Source: Mucilaginibacter agri
GTDB lineage: Bacteria > Bacteroidota > Bacteroidia > Sphingobacteriales > Sphingobacteriaceae
Direction: 5' to 3'
Assembly: GCF_009928685.1 (NCBI RefSeq)
Contig: NZ_WWEO01000041.1
Span: 310,001 to 374,000, forward strand
Length of the DNA stretch: 64,000 nucleotides
The notes under the pieces were generated by a model. The model was not told the origin of the DNA. It saw only the letters and a program-made list of their open reading frames with translations, and did no database searches. Both the position numbers and the translations under genes were made by a program. Shown one piece after another: positions 7,896 through 16,483 of the stretch (position 1 is the first letter of the stretch; every line of letters begins with the position of its first letter).

Positions 7896-9157
7896 TATCC
7901 AAAGTAATTAGCATTGTGCTTGGTGGAGGGCAGGGAAGCCGCCTTTCGCCCCTTACGGCAACGCGTTCAAAACCGGCCGTTCCAATAGCAGGAAAATACC
8001 GTTTGGTAGATATACCTATCTCCAACTGCCTGCATTCGGGTATCGACCGCATATTCGTATTAACGCAGTTTAATTCGGCTTCGCTTAATAAACACATTAA
8101 AAACACCTATCACTTCAGCAGCTTTAGTGAGGCTTTTGTTGATATCCTTGCTGCCGAGCAAACTCCCGCCAGTGCAACCTGGTTTCAGGGCACGGCAGAT
8201 GCGGTTAGGCAAAGCTTGCACCACTTAACTGTGCATGAGTTTGAGTATGTGTTGATCCTCTCCGGCGACCAATTGTATCAAATGGATTTTGAAGAGATGA
8301 TTGCCGAGCACATCCAAAAAGGTGCCGACATTACGCTGGCAACCATACCGGTTCACGCAAATGACGTTCCGGGCTTTGGAATCTTAAAAACCGACGAGGA
8401 TAGTAACGTTACCGCGTTTATCGAGAAGCCTAAAACCAACTTCGAAAGCTGGGCATCGGAGGTGAGTGAAGAAATGGCTGCACAAGGACGTGTATACCTG
8501 GCCTCTATGGGTATTTACCTGTTTACCAAAAAAGCGCTTTATGACCTGCTGAACGGTAACGAACACCCGGACTTTGGTAAAGACATCATCCCACAGTCTA
8601 TCGAAACCCATAAGATGATCAGTTACCAGTTTGAGGGTTACTGGACTGATATCGGTACCATCCCATCGTTTTTCGAAGCGAACCTTGGATTAACTGACGA
8701 CATTCCGCAGTTTAATTTGTTCGACAAAAACTATATCTACACCCGTGCGCGCATGCTGCCTCCGTCAAAAGTATCAGGAACGCTTCTTGATAAAAGCATT
8801 ATCTCCGACGGGTGCATTATTAACGCCAAAAGCCTTAGCCGCTGTATTGTGGGTATACGTACCCGTATAGGTGTAGATACCGTTATAGAAAGCTGCTATA
8901 TAATGGGTGGAGACAATTATCAAACACTGGAACAGATACAGGAAGCCCGCGCTACAGATAAGCCAATAATGGGTATTGGAGATAGGTGTACCATTAAAAA
9001 TGCCATTATAGATAAAAACTGTTACATCGGCAATGATGTATCAATTAACTGTGGGCCAGAGGTAATACCAGATGGTGATTATGGATTGTACACCGCGCAG
9101 GACGGCATTGTTGTGGTGAAAAAAAGGGCCGTTATACCAAACGGCACCGTTATATAA
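7892..9157 (+). CDS. glgC: glucose-1-phosphate adenylyltransferase
   Basis: GlgC makes ADP-glucose from ATP and glucose-1-phosphate, the committed step of bacterial glycogen synthesis. The 421-residue protein has the nucleotidyltransferase signature L-G-G-G-Q-G-S-R-L-S-P-L-T (residues 10-22), S-K-P-A-V-P-I-A-G-K-Y-R-L-V-D, the catalytic L-S-G-D-Q-L-Y and F-I-E-K-P motifs, and a C-terminal left-handed beta-helix that normally carries allosteric sites. It is translationally coupled to glgA. No branching enzyme or phosphorylase gene is nearby. Confidence 0.95.
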   Translation: MISKVISIVLGGGQGSRLSPLTATRSKPAVPIAGKYRLVDIPISNCLHSGIDRIFVLTQFNSASLNKHIKNTYHFSSFSEAFVDILAAEQTPASATWFQGTADAVRQSLHHLTVHEFEYVLILSGDQLYQMDFEEMIAEHIQKGADITLATIPVHANDVPGFGILKTDEDSNVTAFIEKPKTNFESWASEVSEEMAAQGRVYLASMGIYLFTKKALYDLLNGNEHPDFGKDIIPQSIETHKMISYQFEGYWTDIGTIPSFFEANLGLTDDIPQFNLFDKNYIYTRARMLPPSKVSGTLLDKSIISDGCIINAKSLSRCIVGIRTRIGVDTVIESCYIMGGDNYQTLEQIQEARATDKPIMGIGDRCTIKNAIIDKNCYIGNDVSINCGPEVIPDGDYGLYTAQDGIVVVKKRAVIPNGTVI

Positions 9158-9224
9158 TTAAAACAACAGTCATAATTAATTGTAGTATTTGGAACTGATT
9201 AGATAACTTTTAAAAACTACATTT

Positions 9225-9422
9225 ATGAAAAAGGTATTGTGTTTTGTTGCCCTTGCGGCCATTTGTTCGGGGAGTGTGTTTGCCCATTCGGCAGATGTTA
9301 TCGTTAGCCCGAAAACTACTTTAGCACAGGATACTGTGAAAAAGAAGACAAAGACTAAGAACGAGAAAACAAAAACCAAGACAAAAACCAAGAAAGACAC
9401 TACAAAAACACCAACCATGTAA
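9225..9422 (+). CDS. small secreted Lys/Thr-rich protein
   Basis: The 65-residue product has a signal peptide (MKKVLCFVALAAICSGSVFA, cleavage after A20) and a mature part that is nearly all Lys and Thr from residue 39 on, with repeated T-K-T-K units, ending P-T-M. Such low-complexity basic tails are seen in small periplasmic or cell-surface Bacteroidetes proteins of unknown role. The ATG is preceded by an A/T-rich leader, and a strong terminator follows, which supports a real, highly expressed short gene. No homology-based function can be given. Confidence 0.65.
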   Translation: MKKVLCFVALAAICSGSVFAHSADVIVSPKTTLAQDTVKKKTKTKNEKTKTKTKTKKDTTKTPTM

Positions 9423-9436
9423 GTCGGTCTTGATGA

Positions 9437-9474
9437 AAAAAAAAAGCGCCCCGGATATCCGGGGCGCTTTTTTT
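9437..9474. terminator. bidirectional intrinsic terminator
   Basis: The self-complementary GCGCCCCGG-ATAT-CCGGGGCGC (9446-9467) is flanked by an A-run on the left and a T-run on the right, so it can stop transcription both from the small secreted gene and from the minus-strand hydrolase gene. Confidence 0.9.
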
Positions 9475-9492
9475 ATGTAAGGAAAATTATGG

Positions 9493-10170
9493 TTATAAAT
9501 CTATCGATTCGCCAATACCCGGTAGCTGAATATTCAGGCCAGCTTTAAGAAACTTTTGACGGGCTTCTTCCAGGTCCAATTTTATTGCCGGGAAGGTATC
9601 ATAATGTACCCCGATAACATTTTGGCAGTTTACAAATGCTGCGGCTTTAATTGCATCATCAACACCCATGGTGTAGTTATCGCCAATTGGCAAAATAGAC
9701 CAGTTGATATTATCATCAGCTAACAACTTCATATCATAAGTTAACGCAGTATCACCCGCGAAGTAGATGTTTTTGCCCTCGTTGGTGTACAGCACAAAGC
9801 CTGCAGGGTTACCGCCGTAGCTACCATCGGGCATACTGCTGCTGTGAATTGCGTTAACCATTTTAACACGGCCAAATTCGAAAGTAAAGCTACCTCCGAT
9901 ATTCATCCCGTGGGCTTCGATACCTTTTTTACCAAGCCAGCCTGCAATTTCTGCAATACAGATAACCTTGGCACCACTGTTTTTCTGAATCGCTTCCAGG
10001 TCGGCAATATGGTCGCCGTGGCCGTGGCTTAACAAAATATAGTCGGGTTTAAGGCTGTTTATGTCGATGTGTTTAGCCAGCTCGTTAGGGGTAATAAACG
10101 GATCGAACAATAGCGTTTTGCCACCGGTTTCTAACTGAACCGTTGCATGTCCATAAAAAGTAACTTTCAT
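9493..10170 (-). CDS. UPF0173 metal-dependent hydrolase
   Basis: A 225-residue metallo-beta-lactamase-fold protein. The metal motif H-G-H-G-D-H (residues about 49-54) and later F-A-G-D-T-A-L-T and G-V-H-Y-D-T-F metal ligands are intact, and the starting M-K-V-T-F-Y-G-H-A-T-V is typical of the UPF0173/YtkL group. These are cytoplasmic hydrolases with no settled physiological substrate. It lies downstream of ybaB with 21 bases between them, so they are probably cotranscribed. Confidence 0.9.
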   Translation of the reverse strand: MKVTFYGHATVQLETGGKTLLFDPFITPNELAKHIDINSLKPDYILLSHGHGDHIADLEAIQKNSGAKVICIAEIAGWLGKKGIEAHGMNIGGSFTFEFGRVKMVNAIHSSSMPDGSYGGNPAGFVLYTNEGKNIYFAGDTALTYDMKLLADDNINWSILPIGDNYTMGVDDAIKAAAFVNCQNVIGVHYDTFPAIKLDLEEARQKFLKAGLNIQLPGIGESIDL

Positions 10171-10191
10171 AAATAGATTGTGTTTAAGATG

Positions 10192-10497
10192 TTATTTACC
10201 AAACATACCGCCAAGGCCGCCAAACATATCTTTGGTCATGGCTGCCATTTCGCTTTGGCTTATGTTATCGGCTTGTTCTAAGGCTTTGTTAAGGGCAACC
10301 AGCATCAGTTCTTCAATCTCCTCTCGGTCGGCCTCTTTAAAAAATTCATCGTCAATACTAATGGACTGTATAACTTTATTAGCATTGGCTGTAACCGTAA
10401 TTTTACCACCCTCGGCGGTACCGGTAACTGTAATAGCATCAAGGCGTTTCTTGGCCTCTCCTGCTTTCTGTTGTGCTTCAAATAATTTGTCGAACAT
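10192..10497 (-). CDS. YbaB/EbfC family nucleoid-associated protein
   Basis: The 101-residue protein begins with a helix rich in charged residues (F-D-K-L-F-E-A-Q-Q-K-A-G-E-A-K-K-R-L) and continues into the G-G-K-I-T-V-T-A-N-A-N-K-V-I beta strand and helical tail characteristic of YbaB/EbfC, a small DNA-binding dimer with tweezer-like shape. The C-terminus is Gly/Met/Phe-rich (D-M-F-G-G-L-G-G-M-F-G-K), as often seen in the family. In many bacteria it sits between dnaX and recR; here neither is present. Confidence 0.9.
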   Translation of the reverse strand: MFDKLFEAQQKAGEAKKRLDAITVTGTAEGGKITVTANANKVIQSISIDDEFFKEADREEIEELMLVALNKALEQADNISQSEMAAMTKDMFGGLGGMFGK

Positions 10498-10615
10498 GGC
10501 GCGCGTATTAATGATTAAGTTTATAGGATTCTATCAGGGGAGGTAAGTGATTTGGCTTTGATTATAAACAAGTTAGTAAAAAATCAGTTAACAAATCAAC
10601 TACCCGCCCCGTTTT

Positions 10616-11833
10616 TTATTGATCTTCGGCCGTATCGCCGTTACCGCTATATGCACTTTTACGCACAATCGGCATGCCAGTCATTTTAAATAAATCGTCC
10701 AAATGTAGTAAGCTGCCATTAACCACGTTGCCTAATAAAACAATGGTAATGTCATTTTTCAGATCGCGCAGGTAAATGTGGCGGAAACCATGCCACCAGC
10801 CGGTATGGTAAACCACTTGTTCGTTTGGCGCAATAAATAAACGCCAGCCATAACCGTAGTTAAAGTGACCACGAACCATTGGATTACGTGGCGTATATGC
10901 CGAGTCCTGGGTGGCTTTAGAGATCAATCGGTTATCGCGCATGGCACGGTCGAAAAGGTACAAATCTTTAACTGTGCTGTAGATCCCCTTGTCGCCAACC
11001 GGGCCGTCTAAGAAGTTTTGCGCCACCGAATATTTCCAGCTATTACGATCGTGGCCAACAACATCAACCGGGATTTTATCATAAGTAGCTTTGGAATAAA
11101 CATCTGTATGCATCATACCAGCCGGTTTAAAGATGTTCTCTTTCATAAATTGGGCATACGGCATACCGCTTACCTTTTCTACGATAGAACCCAGCACCAT
11201 AAAGTTAGAGTTGTTATACAGGAAACTTTTATCGGGCTTGTTAAATGGCGCAGGTTTGTACTGGGCTATCATATCCATGGCCTGTTGATTAGTAACCCCT
11301 TTACGCTGATCGCGGTGTTCGCTGCGGAACACACCATCAATGAAATATACGTAGTTCATCATGCCCGAACGGTGGGTAAGTAACAACTTGATGGTAATGC
11401 CCGCGTATGGAAAATTAGGAAAGAAATCGCGCACGTCCTGATCTAACTTCAGCTTGCCGCGTTCCATTAACATCAGTATAGCGGTAGAGGTCAGTGTTTT
11501 TGATACCGAGGCCAGCTCAAACCGCGAACCTATTTTCAGGCTATCGCGCGTAAGGTGATTGGCCCAGCCCAAGGCATTTTCATAAATGATTTTACCGTGT
11601 TTAGCAACCAGCACGTTGCCATTAAAGGCAGCTTTTTCGTGCAGGTGTTTCATAAATGCATCTATTTGTGGGTCGGCCTTTTTGGGGTCGTATTGTAATA
11701 ACTTTTGGGTATCGAGCGGGGCTACATTAATTGCCGTGGCAGAAGTAGTAGAGTTATGTTGTTTTGATGAACAAGATGCTAACAGAATAACAGAACAAAG
11801 GGCCGAAAAAAACTTGAAGGGTGCTAAACTCAT
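10616..11833 (-). CDS. serine hydrolase, class C beta-lactamase family lipoprotein
   Basis: The 405-residue precursor has a lipoprotein signal (L-L-A-S-C, Cys21). The mature domain carries the catalytic S-V-S-K motif (about residue 110), the second Y-N-N motif in F-L-Y-N-N-S-N-F, and a C-terminal H-T-G-W-W-H-G in place of the K-T-G box. This is the wider class C beta-lactamase/D-alanyl-D-alanine carboxypeptidase/esterase family, and the H-x-G variant is usual for its esterase or peptidase members rather than for true beta-lactamases. It probably acts on periplasmic peptides or esters. Confidence 0.85.
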   Translation of the reverse strand: MSLAPFKFFSALCSVILLASCSSKQHNSTTSATAINVAPLDTQKLLQYDPKKADPQIDAFMKHLHEKAAFNGNVLVAKHGKIIYENALGWANHLTRDSLKIGSRFELASVSKTLTSTAILMLMERGKLKLDQDVRDFFPNFPYAGITIKLLLTHRSGMMNYVYFIDGVFRSEHRDQRKGVTNQQAMDMIAQYKPAPFNKPDKSFLYNNSNFMVLGSIVEKVSGMPYAQFMKENIFKPAGMMHTDVYSKATYDKIPVDVVGHDRNSWKYSVAQNFLDGPVGDKGIYSTVKDLYLFDRAMRDNRLISKATQDSAYTPRNPMVRGHFNYGYGWRLFIAPNEQVVYHTGWWHGFRHIYLRDLKNDITIVLLGNVVNGSLLHLDDLFKMTGMPIVRKSAYSGNGDTAEDQ

Positions 11834-12068
11834 TGAAAAAAATACTATCGCTTTAATTAACGCGAAAGTCAGAAAATATACATGAGTTGAAAAGGAAAGT
11901 TTTAAATATTTTATTTAAAAAGAAAATGGAGTGCGGGTGCTAGCTAAAACTTATGCATGGCCCGTCTCAATGTCGCCTTTCAATATTTTAATTCGGCAAC
12001 GATAATGTAGTTCAGAATTATAGAAGTGCCTCAGATACTCCATCTCCATGGATCTGGTATCTAATTGC

Positions 12069-12539
12069 TTAGGAATCATCTTTTGACTTAGTTGCAATTG
12101 CTTGGAAGATGTTTATTATCGCGATCCCAGTATCGCAAAGAATATAAATGTTGTAAAATAGGATGGATATCAATAGACTGTCTGTAAAAAATTGAAAATA
12201 TTCTTTATTCAAGTCAGAAAGTCTTTTGCTTGAGTTTATAGTAAGCAAAACAATCGCAATTCCAACCATTGAAACTTGTTCAAGTATCGATTTTTTTAAT
12301 TCTTTGAAAGTCGAAGTGAAGTCGAGTTCGTCGAATGTGTTACTTAAATCAGTTAATTTACCCAAGATCACTCCCCTTACAGCAGAGGTAATGGCTACTA
12401 ATGTAATTGTCAAGGTTATAATTTGAGCATGTAAGAAGTTTGCTAAGAAGTCACTCTGTAACAAAACACAGCAATAATTAACTAAAAAACCAATAGCTAT
12501 AAAGAGACCGATGGGTTTAAACACATTCATTTTATTCAA
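12069..12539 (-). CDS. unknown multi-pass membrane protein, second gene of an AT-rich pair
   Basis: The 156-residue protein is not recognised. Hydrophobic segments are visible at about residues 9-27, 37-56, 92-108 and 122-146, giving probably four membrane helices with a short soluble loop (residues 60-88) rich in Asp, Glu, Lys and Phe. It overlaps the upstream gene by eight bases, so the two are likely translated together. Base composition is clearly more AT-rich than the flanking core genes. A membrane partner next to a soluble protein of unknown fold is an arrangement common in phage-defence and toxin-immunity pairs, but nothing in the sequence shows that role directly. Confidence 0.7.
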   Translation of the reverse strand: MNKMNVFKPIGLFIAIGFLVNYCCVLLQSDFLANFLHAQIITLTITLVAITSAVRGVILGKLTDLSNTFDELDFTSTFKELKKSILEQVSMVGIAIVLLTINSSKRLSDLNKEYFQFFTDSLLISILFYNIYILCDTGIAIINIFQAIATKSKDDS

Positions 12540-13383
12540 ATAATTTTTCCCAAGTATCTAAGAGTTTTTGTTGATGGAGCGTTTCAAACTCGATGGATTC
12601 TATATAGGTTTCTTTTATCATATTCTTCGTGCTAACTGTTTTTTTAACTCCCTTAATTTTCATTTTAATACCATCTCCTCCGCCTTCATTTGTATATTCT
12701 ACTAAACTATTAAGTTGTTTATTCTCTGGATTTATTTTCTCCAAAACCCCATTTTCTGGCGCCTTAAGTTTTATAGTGGTTTTATGACTATTGGTAATAT
12801 CAACAAGTTGCTTGAGGGGAGCAGTTAAGGATTTAGATATATTGGCTAGGTTTGGTTTAACAATTTCAAAATCTAATCGTTCAATATTTTTCTCGTATTT
12901 TTTAATGTAATCCCAAAATTCACCCTTGTCAACTACTGGTTCGATATGTATGGTTAAGGAAAATTGATATAGTTGGGCACTAAATGCAACTTCTAAAATA
13001 TTACGAACCGCGCTGGTGTCATAGAAAGCAATTTTATTATCTTCAATAAGTATTTTCTGTATTTCAGAGTTGTTGTTTATAATTATATACGTAAATGGCT
13101 GATTTTCGACATCTACTTTTTTAAAGTCCTTATATAGTGTTGTCTTTCTATCAACACCTAATTTTAGAATATAAATGTTATCTTGATTGTAATTTATCTC
13201 AATAGGTAATTGTGATGAACGAGCTTTTAAGGACTGACTTCCGACAAGTATTCTTTCGAATAATTCGTTTTTTTGAATTTTAAGTTCGTCTAAAGTTAAC
13301 TCATTTCCAAAAATTGATAATTGTTCAGATTTAATAGGCACCAAATGATACCTGTACATTTTAAAAGGAACTTTTTTGCTCAT
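12532..13383 (-). CDS. unknown soluble protein, first gene of an AT-rich pair
   Basis: I do not recognise a family. The frame is open from 13500, but the preferred start is the ATG at 13383 (M-S-K-K-V-P-F-K-M-Y-R-Y-H), giving 283 residues; the extra N-terminal 39 codons read as a hydrophobic stretch with no match to the rest. The protein is predicted mixed alpha/beta, with strands such as I-Y-I-L-K-L-G-V and F-T-Y-I-I-I-N-N, and a glycine patch E-G-G-G-D-G-I-K-M-K-I near the C-terminus followed by basic residues. No Walker, HNH, PD-(D/E)xK, TIR or HEPN motif was found by eye. It overlaps the membrane-protein gene by eight bases. Codon use is AT-rich, suggesting acquisition. Confidence 0.7.
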   Translation of the reverse strand: MSKKVPFKMYRYHLVPIKSEQLSIFGNELTLDELKIQKNELFERILVGSQSLKARSSQLPIEINYNQDNIYILKLGVDRKTTLYKDFKKVDVENQPFTYIIINNNSEIQKILIEDNKIAFYDTSAVRNILEVAFSAQLYQFSLTIHIEPVVDKGEFWDYIKKYEKNIERLDFEIVKPNLANISKSLTAPLKQLVDITNSHKTTIKLKAPENGVLEKINPENKQLNSLVEYTNEGGGDGIKMKIKGVKKTVSTKNMIKETYIESIEFETLHQQKLLDTWEKLFE

Positions 13384-13566
13384 AAGGTTTGGGGTTTTTA
13401 AACAGTGAAATGTATAATTTAAAATTTTAATTGCCAATAGAAAGGCTAATATTATTAGATCCTCAATATCATTAATTAGTCCTGAATTGGAAGTCAACAT
13501 AATCTGTAAGATAAAAACTCATGTAATAAATCGGATATTAAGCTGTTCTTTCTAGCCTCGAATACA

Positions 13567-13574
13567 TAACTTTG
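13567..13574 (+). promoter_or_regulatory. -7 element of the fumC promoter
   Basis: TAACTTTG fits TAnnTTTG and lies 22 bases before the fumC ATG. The -33 position is not a clear TTG. Confidence 0.5.
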
Positions 13575-13596
13575 CCGCTGCAAAAATCTATCAGTC

Positions 13597-14994
13597 ATGA
13601 GTTTCAGAATTGAACACGATACCATGGGCGAGGTACAGGTACCTGCCGATAAATACTGGGGCGCACAAACAGAGCGCTCTCGCAACAACTTTAAAATTGG
13701 TCCTGCGGCCTCTATGCCAAAGGAGATTATTGAAGCTTTTGCTTTTCTTAAAAAAGCAGCAGCCTATACCAATACCGATTTGGGCGTATTGCCTGCCGAA
13801 AAACGCGATCTGATTGGCGCCGTTTGCGACGAAATCTTAACCGGCGCGTTGGATGCGGAGTTCCCATTGGTTATCTGGCAAACAGGCTCGGGTACCCAAT
13901 CAAACATGAATGTTAACGAGGTTGTTGCCAACCGCGCACATGTATTACAAGGCAACAAACTGGGCGAAGGCAAAACCTTTATCCACCCCAATGATGATGT
14001 TAACAAATCGCAATCATCAAATGATACCTACCCTACTGCTATGCACATTGCGGCATACAAAGTGGTGATGGAAACTACTATCCCAGGTGTTGAAAAACTG
14101 CGCGATGCATTGCAGGCAAAATCTGATGCATTTAAAAACGTAGTTAAAATTGGCCGTACCCACTTAATGGATGCTACGCCGTTAACCCTGGGTCAGGAGT
14201 TTTCGGGCTATGTTTCTCAATTGAACCACGGCTTAAAGGCGTTAAAGAACACCCTAGAACACCTGAGCGAGCTTGCTCTTGGTGGTACTGCGGTTGGTAC
14301 CGGTATCAATACCCCTAAAGGTTATGATGTTAAGGTTGCAGAATACATTGCTCAATTTACAGGCTTACCTTTTGTAACTGCCGAAAATAAATTTGAAGCG
14401 CTTGCTGCACACGATGCTATTGTGGAAACCCACGGAGCATTAAAGCAAATTGCAGTTTCTTTGATGAAGATTGCTAACGACATCCGTATGCTGGCATCTG
14501 GTCCGCGTTCGGGTATTGGCGAAATCCATATTCCGGATAACGAGCCTGGATCATCTATTATGCCGGGTAAAGTTAACCCTACTCAAAACGAAGCTGTAAC
14601 CATGGTTGCTGCACAGGTTATGGGTAACGATGTGGCTATCTCTATCGGTGGCTCAAACGGGCACTACGAACTAAACGTATTTAAACCGGTAATGGCAGCT
14701 AATTTCCTGCAATCGGCACGTTTAATTGGCGATGCTTGTGTGTCTTTCACCGACCATTGTGCCGTTGGTATTGAGCCGAACTACGAGGGTATTAAAAAAC
14801 ACCTCGAAAACTCGTTAATGCTGGTAACTGCGCTTAACCCACACATCGGTTACGAAAATGCAGCTAAAATTGCTAAAACAGCATTAAAAGAAGGTCTGTC
14901 TCTACGCGAAGCGGCTATTGGCCTTGGATTGCTTACCAACGAGCAGTTTGACCAATGGGTACGCCCGGAAGATATGATCGGAAGTTTAAAATAA
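13597..14994 (+). CDS. fumC: class II fumarate hydratase
   Basis: FumC interconverts fumarate and malate in the TCA cycle without an iron-sulfur cluster. The 465-residue protein carries the superfamily signature [11 protein letters not shown] (about residues 317-327) with its catalytic serine, the [14 protein letters not shown] substrate motif (about 99-112) and the [10 protein letters not shown] motif with the catalytic His (about 186-195). Length is normal. It is followed after a short repeat by the lipoprotein/nuclease pair. Confidence 0.97.
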   Translation: MSFRIEHDTMGEVQVPADKYWGAQTERSRNNFKIGPAASMPKEIIEAFAFLKKAAAYTNTDLGVLPAEKRDLIGAVCDEILTGALDAEFPLVIWQTGSGTQSNMNVNEVVANRAHVLQGNKLGEGKTFIHPNDDVNKSQSSNDTYPTAMHIAAYKVVMETTIPGVEKLRDALQAKSDAFKNVVKIGRTHLMDATPLTLGQEFSGYVSQLNHGLKALKNTLEHLSELALGGTAVGTGINTPKGYDVKVAEYIAQFTGLPFVTAENKFEALAAHDAIVETHGALKQIAVSLMKIANDIRMLASGPRSGIGEIHIPDNEPGSSIMPGKVNPTQNEAVTMVAAQVMGNDVAISIGGSNGHYELNVFKPVMAANFLQSARLIGDACVSFTDHCAVGIEPNYEGIKKHLENSLMLVTALNPHIGYENAAKIAKTALKEGLSLREAAIGLGLLTNEQFDQWVRPEDMIGSLK

Positions 14995-15018
14995 AACGGC
15001 GAAAGCCTCACCCTAAAT

Positions 15019-15037
15019 CCCTCTCCGCAGGAGAGGG
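15019..15037. repeat. short inverted repeat CCCTCTCC/GGAGAGGG
   Basis: An 8-bp stem with a 3-base loop, preceded by CCTCACCCTAAAT. Similar hairpins with an adjoining TGGGG/CCTCACCC stretch occur at 24018-24048 and, in weaker form, at 59788-59820 and 59877-59902; all are intergenic. Confidence 0.55.
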
Positions 15038-15048
15038 ACTTTTGTTTT

Positions 15049-15597
15049 ATGTGTAATCGTTTTAAAGTCTTTCGTCCTTTTTCTATTTTCCTTTCATCTT
15101 CGAAGGCTTCTATATCGCTACTTGCTACTTTGGGCCTGCTACTTCCCTCTTGTACTTTCAACCCGCCTCTTCAAGGTAAGGGCGTAGAGGAATTGCAGGG
15201 CGAATGGCAGCAGGACACATCGGCTATACAGCAAAAGCTGGTTAACTATTCGTTGTACCGTTATAAGTTTGACTGCGATTCGTTTTTTGTACAGATACAA
15301 ACTCACAGCAAAGTAAACTACGGCGACGATACGTGTATGCGCGCTGGCCACTGGACAGAGTATGCCAAAGGAGGCTACAAATTAAGGCACGATACGCTGC
15401 GCCTAACCGGCTTGTTTTGCAATGCCGATTTCTCTTACAAAGATCCGGGTGGTTGTTTCCGTTCGGGCAATTACGAAGAGCACTTTAAGATACTGAAGAA
15501 AACAGATTCGCTTTACCAGTTTACCATCACATCGGGCATTGTTCCGTTTAACGTGCGGTTGAAGAAAAAAATTACTTGTTCCCCTAAAGCATTATAA
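15049..15597 (+). CDS. putative lipoprotein upstream of the S1/P1 nuclease
   Basis: The 182-residue product has a long basic N-region and a lipobox L-L-P-S-C (Cys35), so it is probably anchored in a membrane facing the periplasm. The mature part has motifs G-E-W-Q-Q-D, Y-R-Y-K-F-D-C-D and R-A-G-H-W-T-E-Y with several Cys, a small lipocalin-like beta fold by appearance. I do not know its function. The stop is two bases before the nuclease ATG, which points to translational coupling and a shared role. Confidence 0.7.
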   Translation: MCNRFKVFRPFSIFLSSSKASISLLATLGLLLPSCTFNPPLQGKGVEELQGEWQQDTSAIQQKLVNYSLYRYKFDCDSFFVQIQTHSKVNYGDDTCMRAGHWTEYAKGGYKLRHDTLRLTGLFCNADFSYKDPGGCFRSGNYEEHFKILKKTDSLYQFTITSGIVPFNVRLKKKITCSPKAL

Positions 15598-15599
15598 TT

Positions 15600-16394
15600 A
15601 TGAAAATTAGCTTTTTAAAAAAATTAATATTGGGCGCAGCAATGCTGTATGTGCCTGCGCAAACCATGGCATGGGGCACGCAAGGCCACCGCATTGCGGG
15701 CCAGATTGCCGATAGCTATCTAAGCCCTAAAGCACGTAAAGCCGTGCAGGATATTTTAGGCAATGAGTCTGTTGCCATTACCAGCAACTGGGCCGATTTC
15801 ATTAAGTCGGATCCTGCGTATAACTATTTGTATAACTGGCATTTTGTAGATTTTGATAAGTTATACACCTACAACGAAATGGTTGACTTTTTGAACAACG
15901 ACAAAGGTACTGATGCTTATACCAAGCTGCAGTTTTTGATCGGTGAGTTGAAAAAGAAAGACCTGAGCAAAGAAAACAAATTGCTATACCTGCGTATGGT
16001 AATCCACATTGTAGAAGACATACACCAACCACTGCATACCGGCCACACCACAGATAAGGGTGGTAACGATATTAAAGTGAACTGGTTTAGCGAGCCCTCA
16101 AACCTGCACTCGGTTTGGGATAGCAAGCTGATTGATTTTCAGCAATTGAGCTACACCGAATACGCTACAATGATTAACCATACCACCGCAGCACAGCGTG
16201 CCGACTGGCAAAAAGAGCCGATAAGCAAGTGGATCTATGACTCGAGCGTATTGGCGGATAAAGTTTACAGCGACGTTAAACCCGATGAAACATTAAACTA
16301 CAAGTACAACTTTAAGTATATAAGCACGGTTAACGAGCAGCTGCTTAAAGCAGGCGTACACTTAGCGGGTTTATTGAATCAGATATTTTCTTAA
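15600..16394 (+). CDS. S1/P1 family nuclease
   Basis: Secreted zinc nuclease that cuts single-stranded DNA and RNA. After the signal peptide (ending A-Q-T-M-A) the mature chain begins W-G-T-Q-G-H, where the N-terminal Trp and His6 are zinc ligands in this family. Further ligands are visible as W-A-D, N-W-H-F-V-D, the V-I-H-I-V-E-D-I-H-Q-P-L-H-T-G-H block (about residues 136-151) and N-L-H-S-V-W-D. All metal positions appear intact over 264 residues. Likely roles are phosphate or nucleotide scavenging in the periplasm or outside the cell. Confidence 0.93.
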   Translation: MKISFLKKLILGAAMLYVPAQTMAWGTQGHRIAGQIADSYLSPKARKAVQDILGNESVAITSNWADFIKSDPAYNYLYNWHFVDFDKLYTYNEMVDFLNNDKGTDAYTKLQFLIGELKKKDLSKENKLLYLRMVIHIVEDIHQPLHTGHTTDKGGNDIKVNWFSEPSNLHSVWDSKLIDFQQLSYTEYATMINHTTAAQRADWQKEPISKWIYDSSVLADKVYSDVKPDETLNYKYNFKYISTVNEQLLKAGVHLAGLLNQIFS

Positions 16395-16405
16395 TGTGCA
16401 GATAT

Positions 16406-16456
16406 GCAGATGTGCAAATATGAGATGCCTTAATCTGTAATCATTTGCACATCTGC
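16406..16456. repeat. 14-bp perfect inverted repeat with tandem copies of CAGATGTGC
   Basis: GCAGATGTGCAAAT (16406-16419) and its exact complement (16443-16456) form a hairpin with a 23-base loop. Further copies of the GCACATC / GATGTGC motif lie on both sides (16391-16480). It separates the nuclease and phosphatase genes. Confidence 0.7.
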
Positions 16457-16483
16457 ACATCCGCTCACTTGCACATCTAAAAT

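Noticed and set aside
13384..13500. Upstream start for the AT-rich soluble protein
   Set aside because: It would add a hydrophobic N-terminus; the ATG at 13383 gives a soluble protein and is preferred, though not proven.
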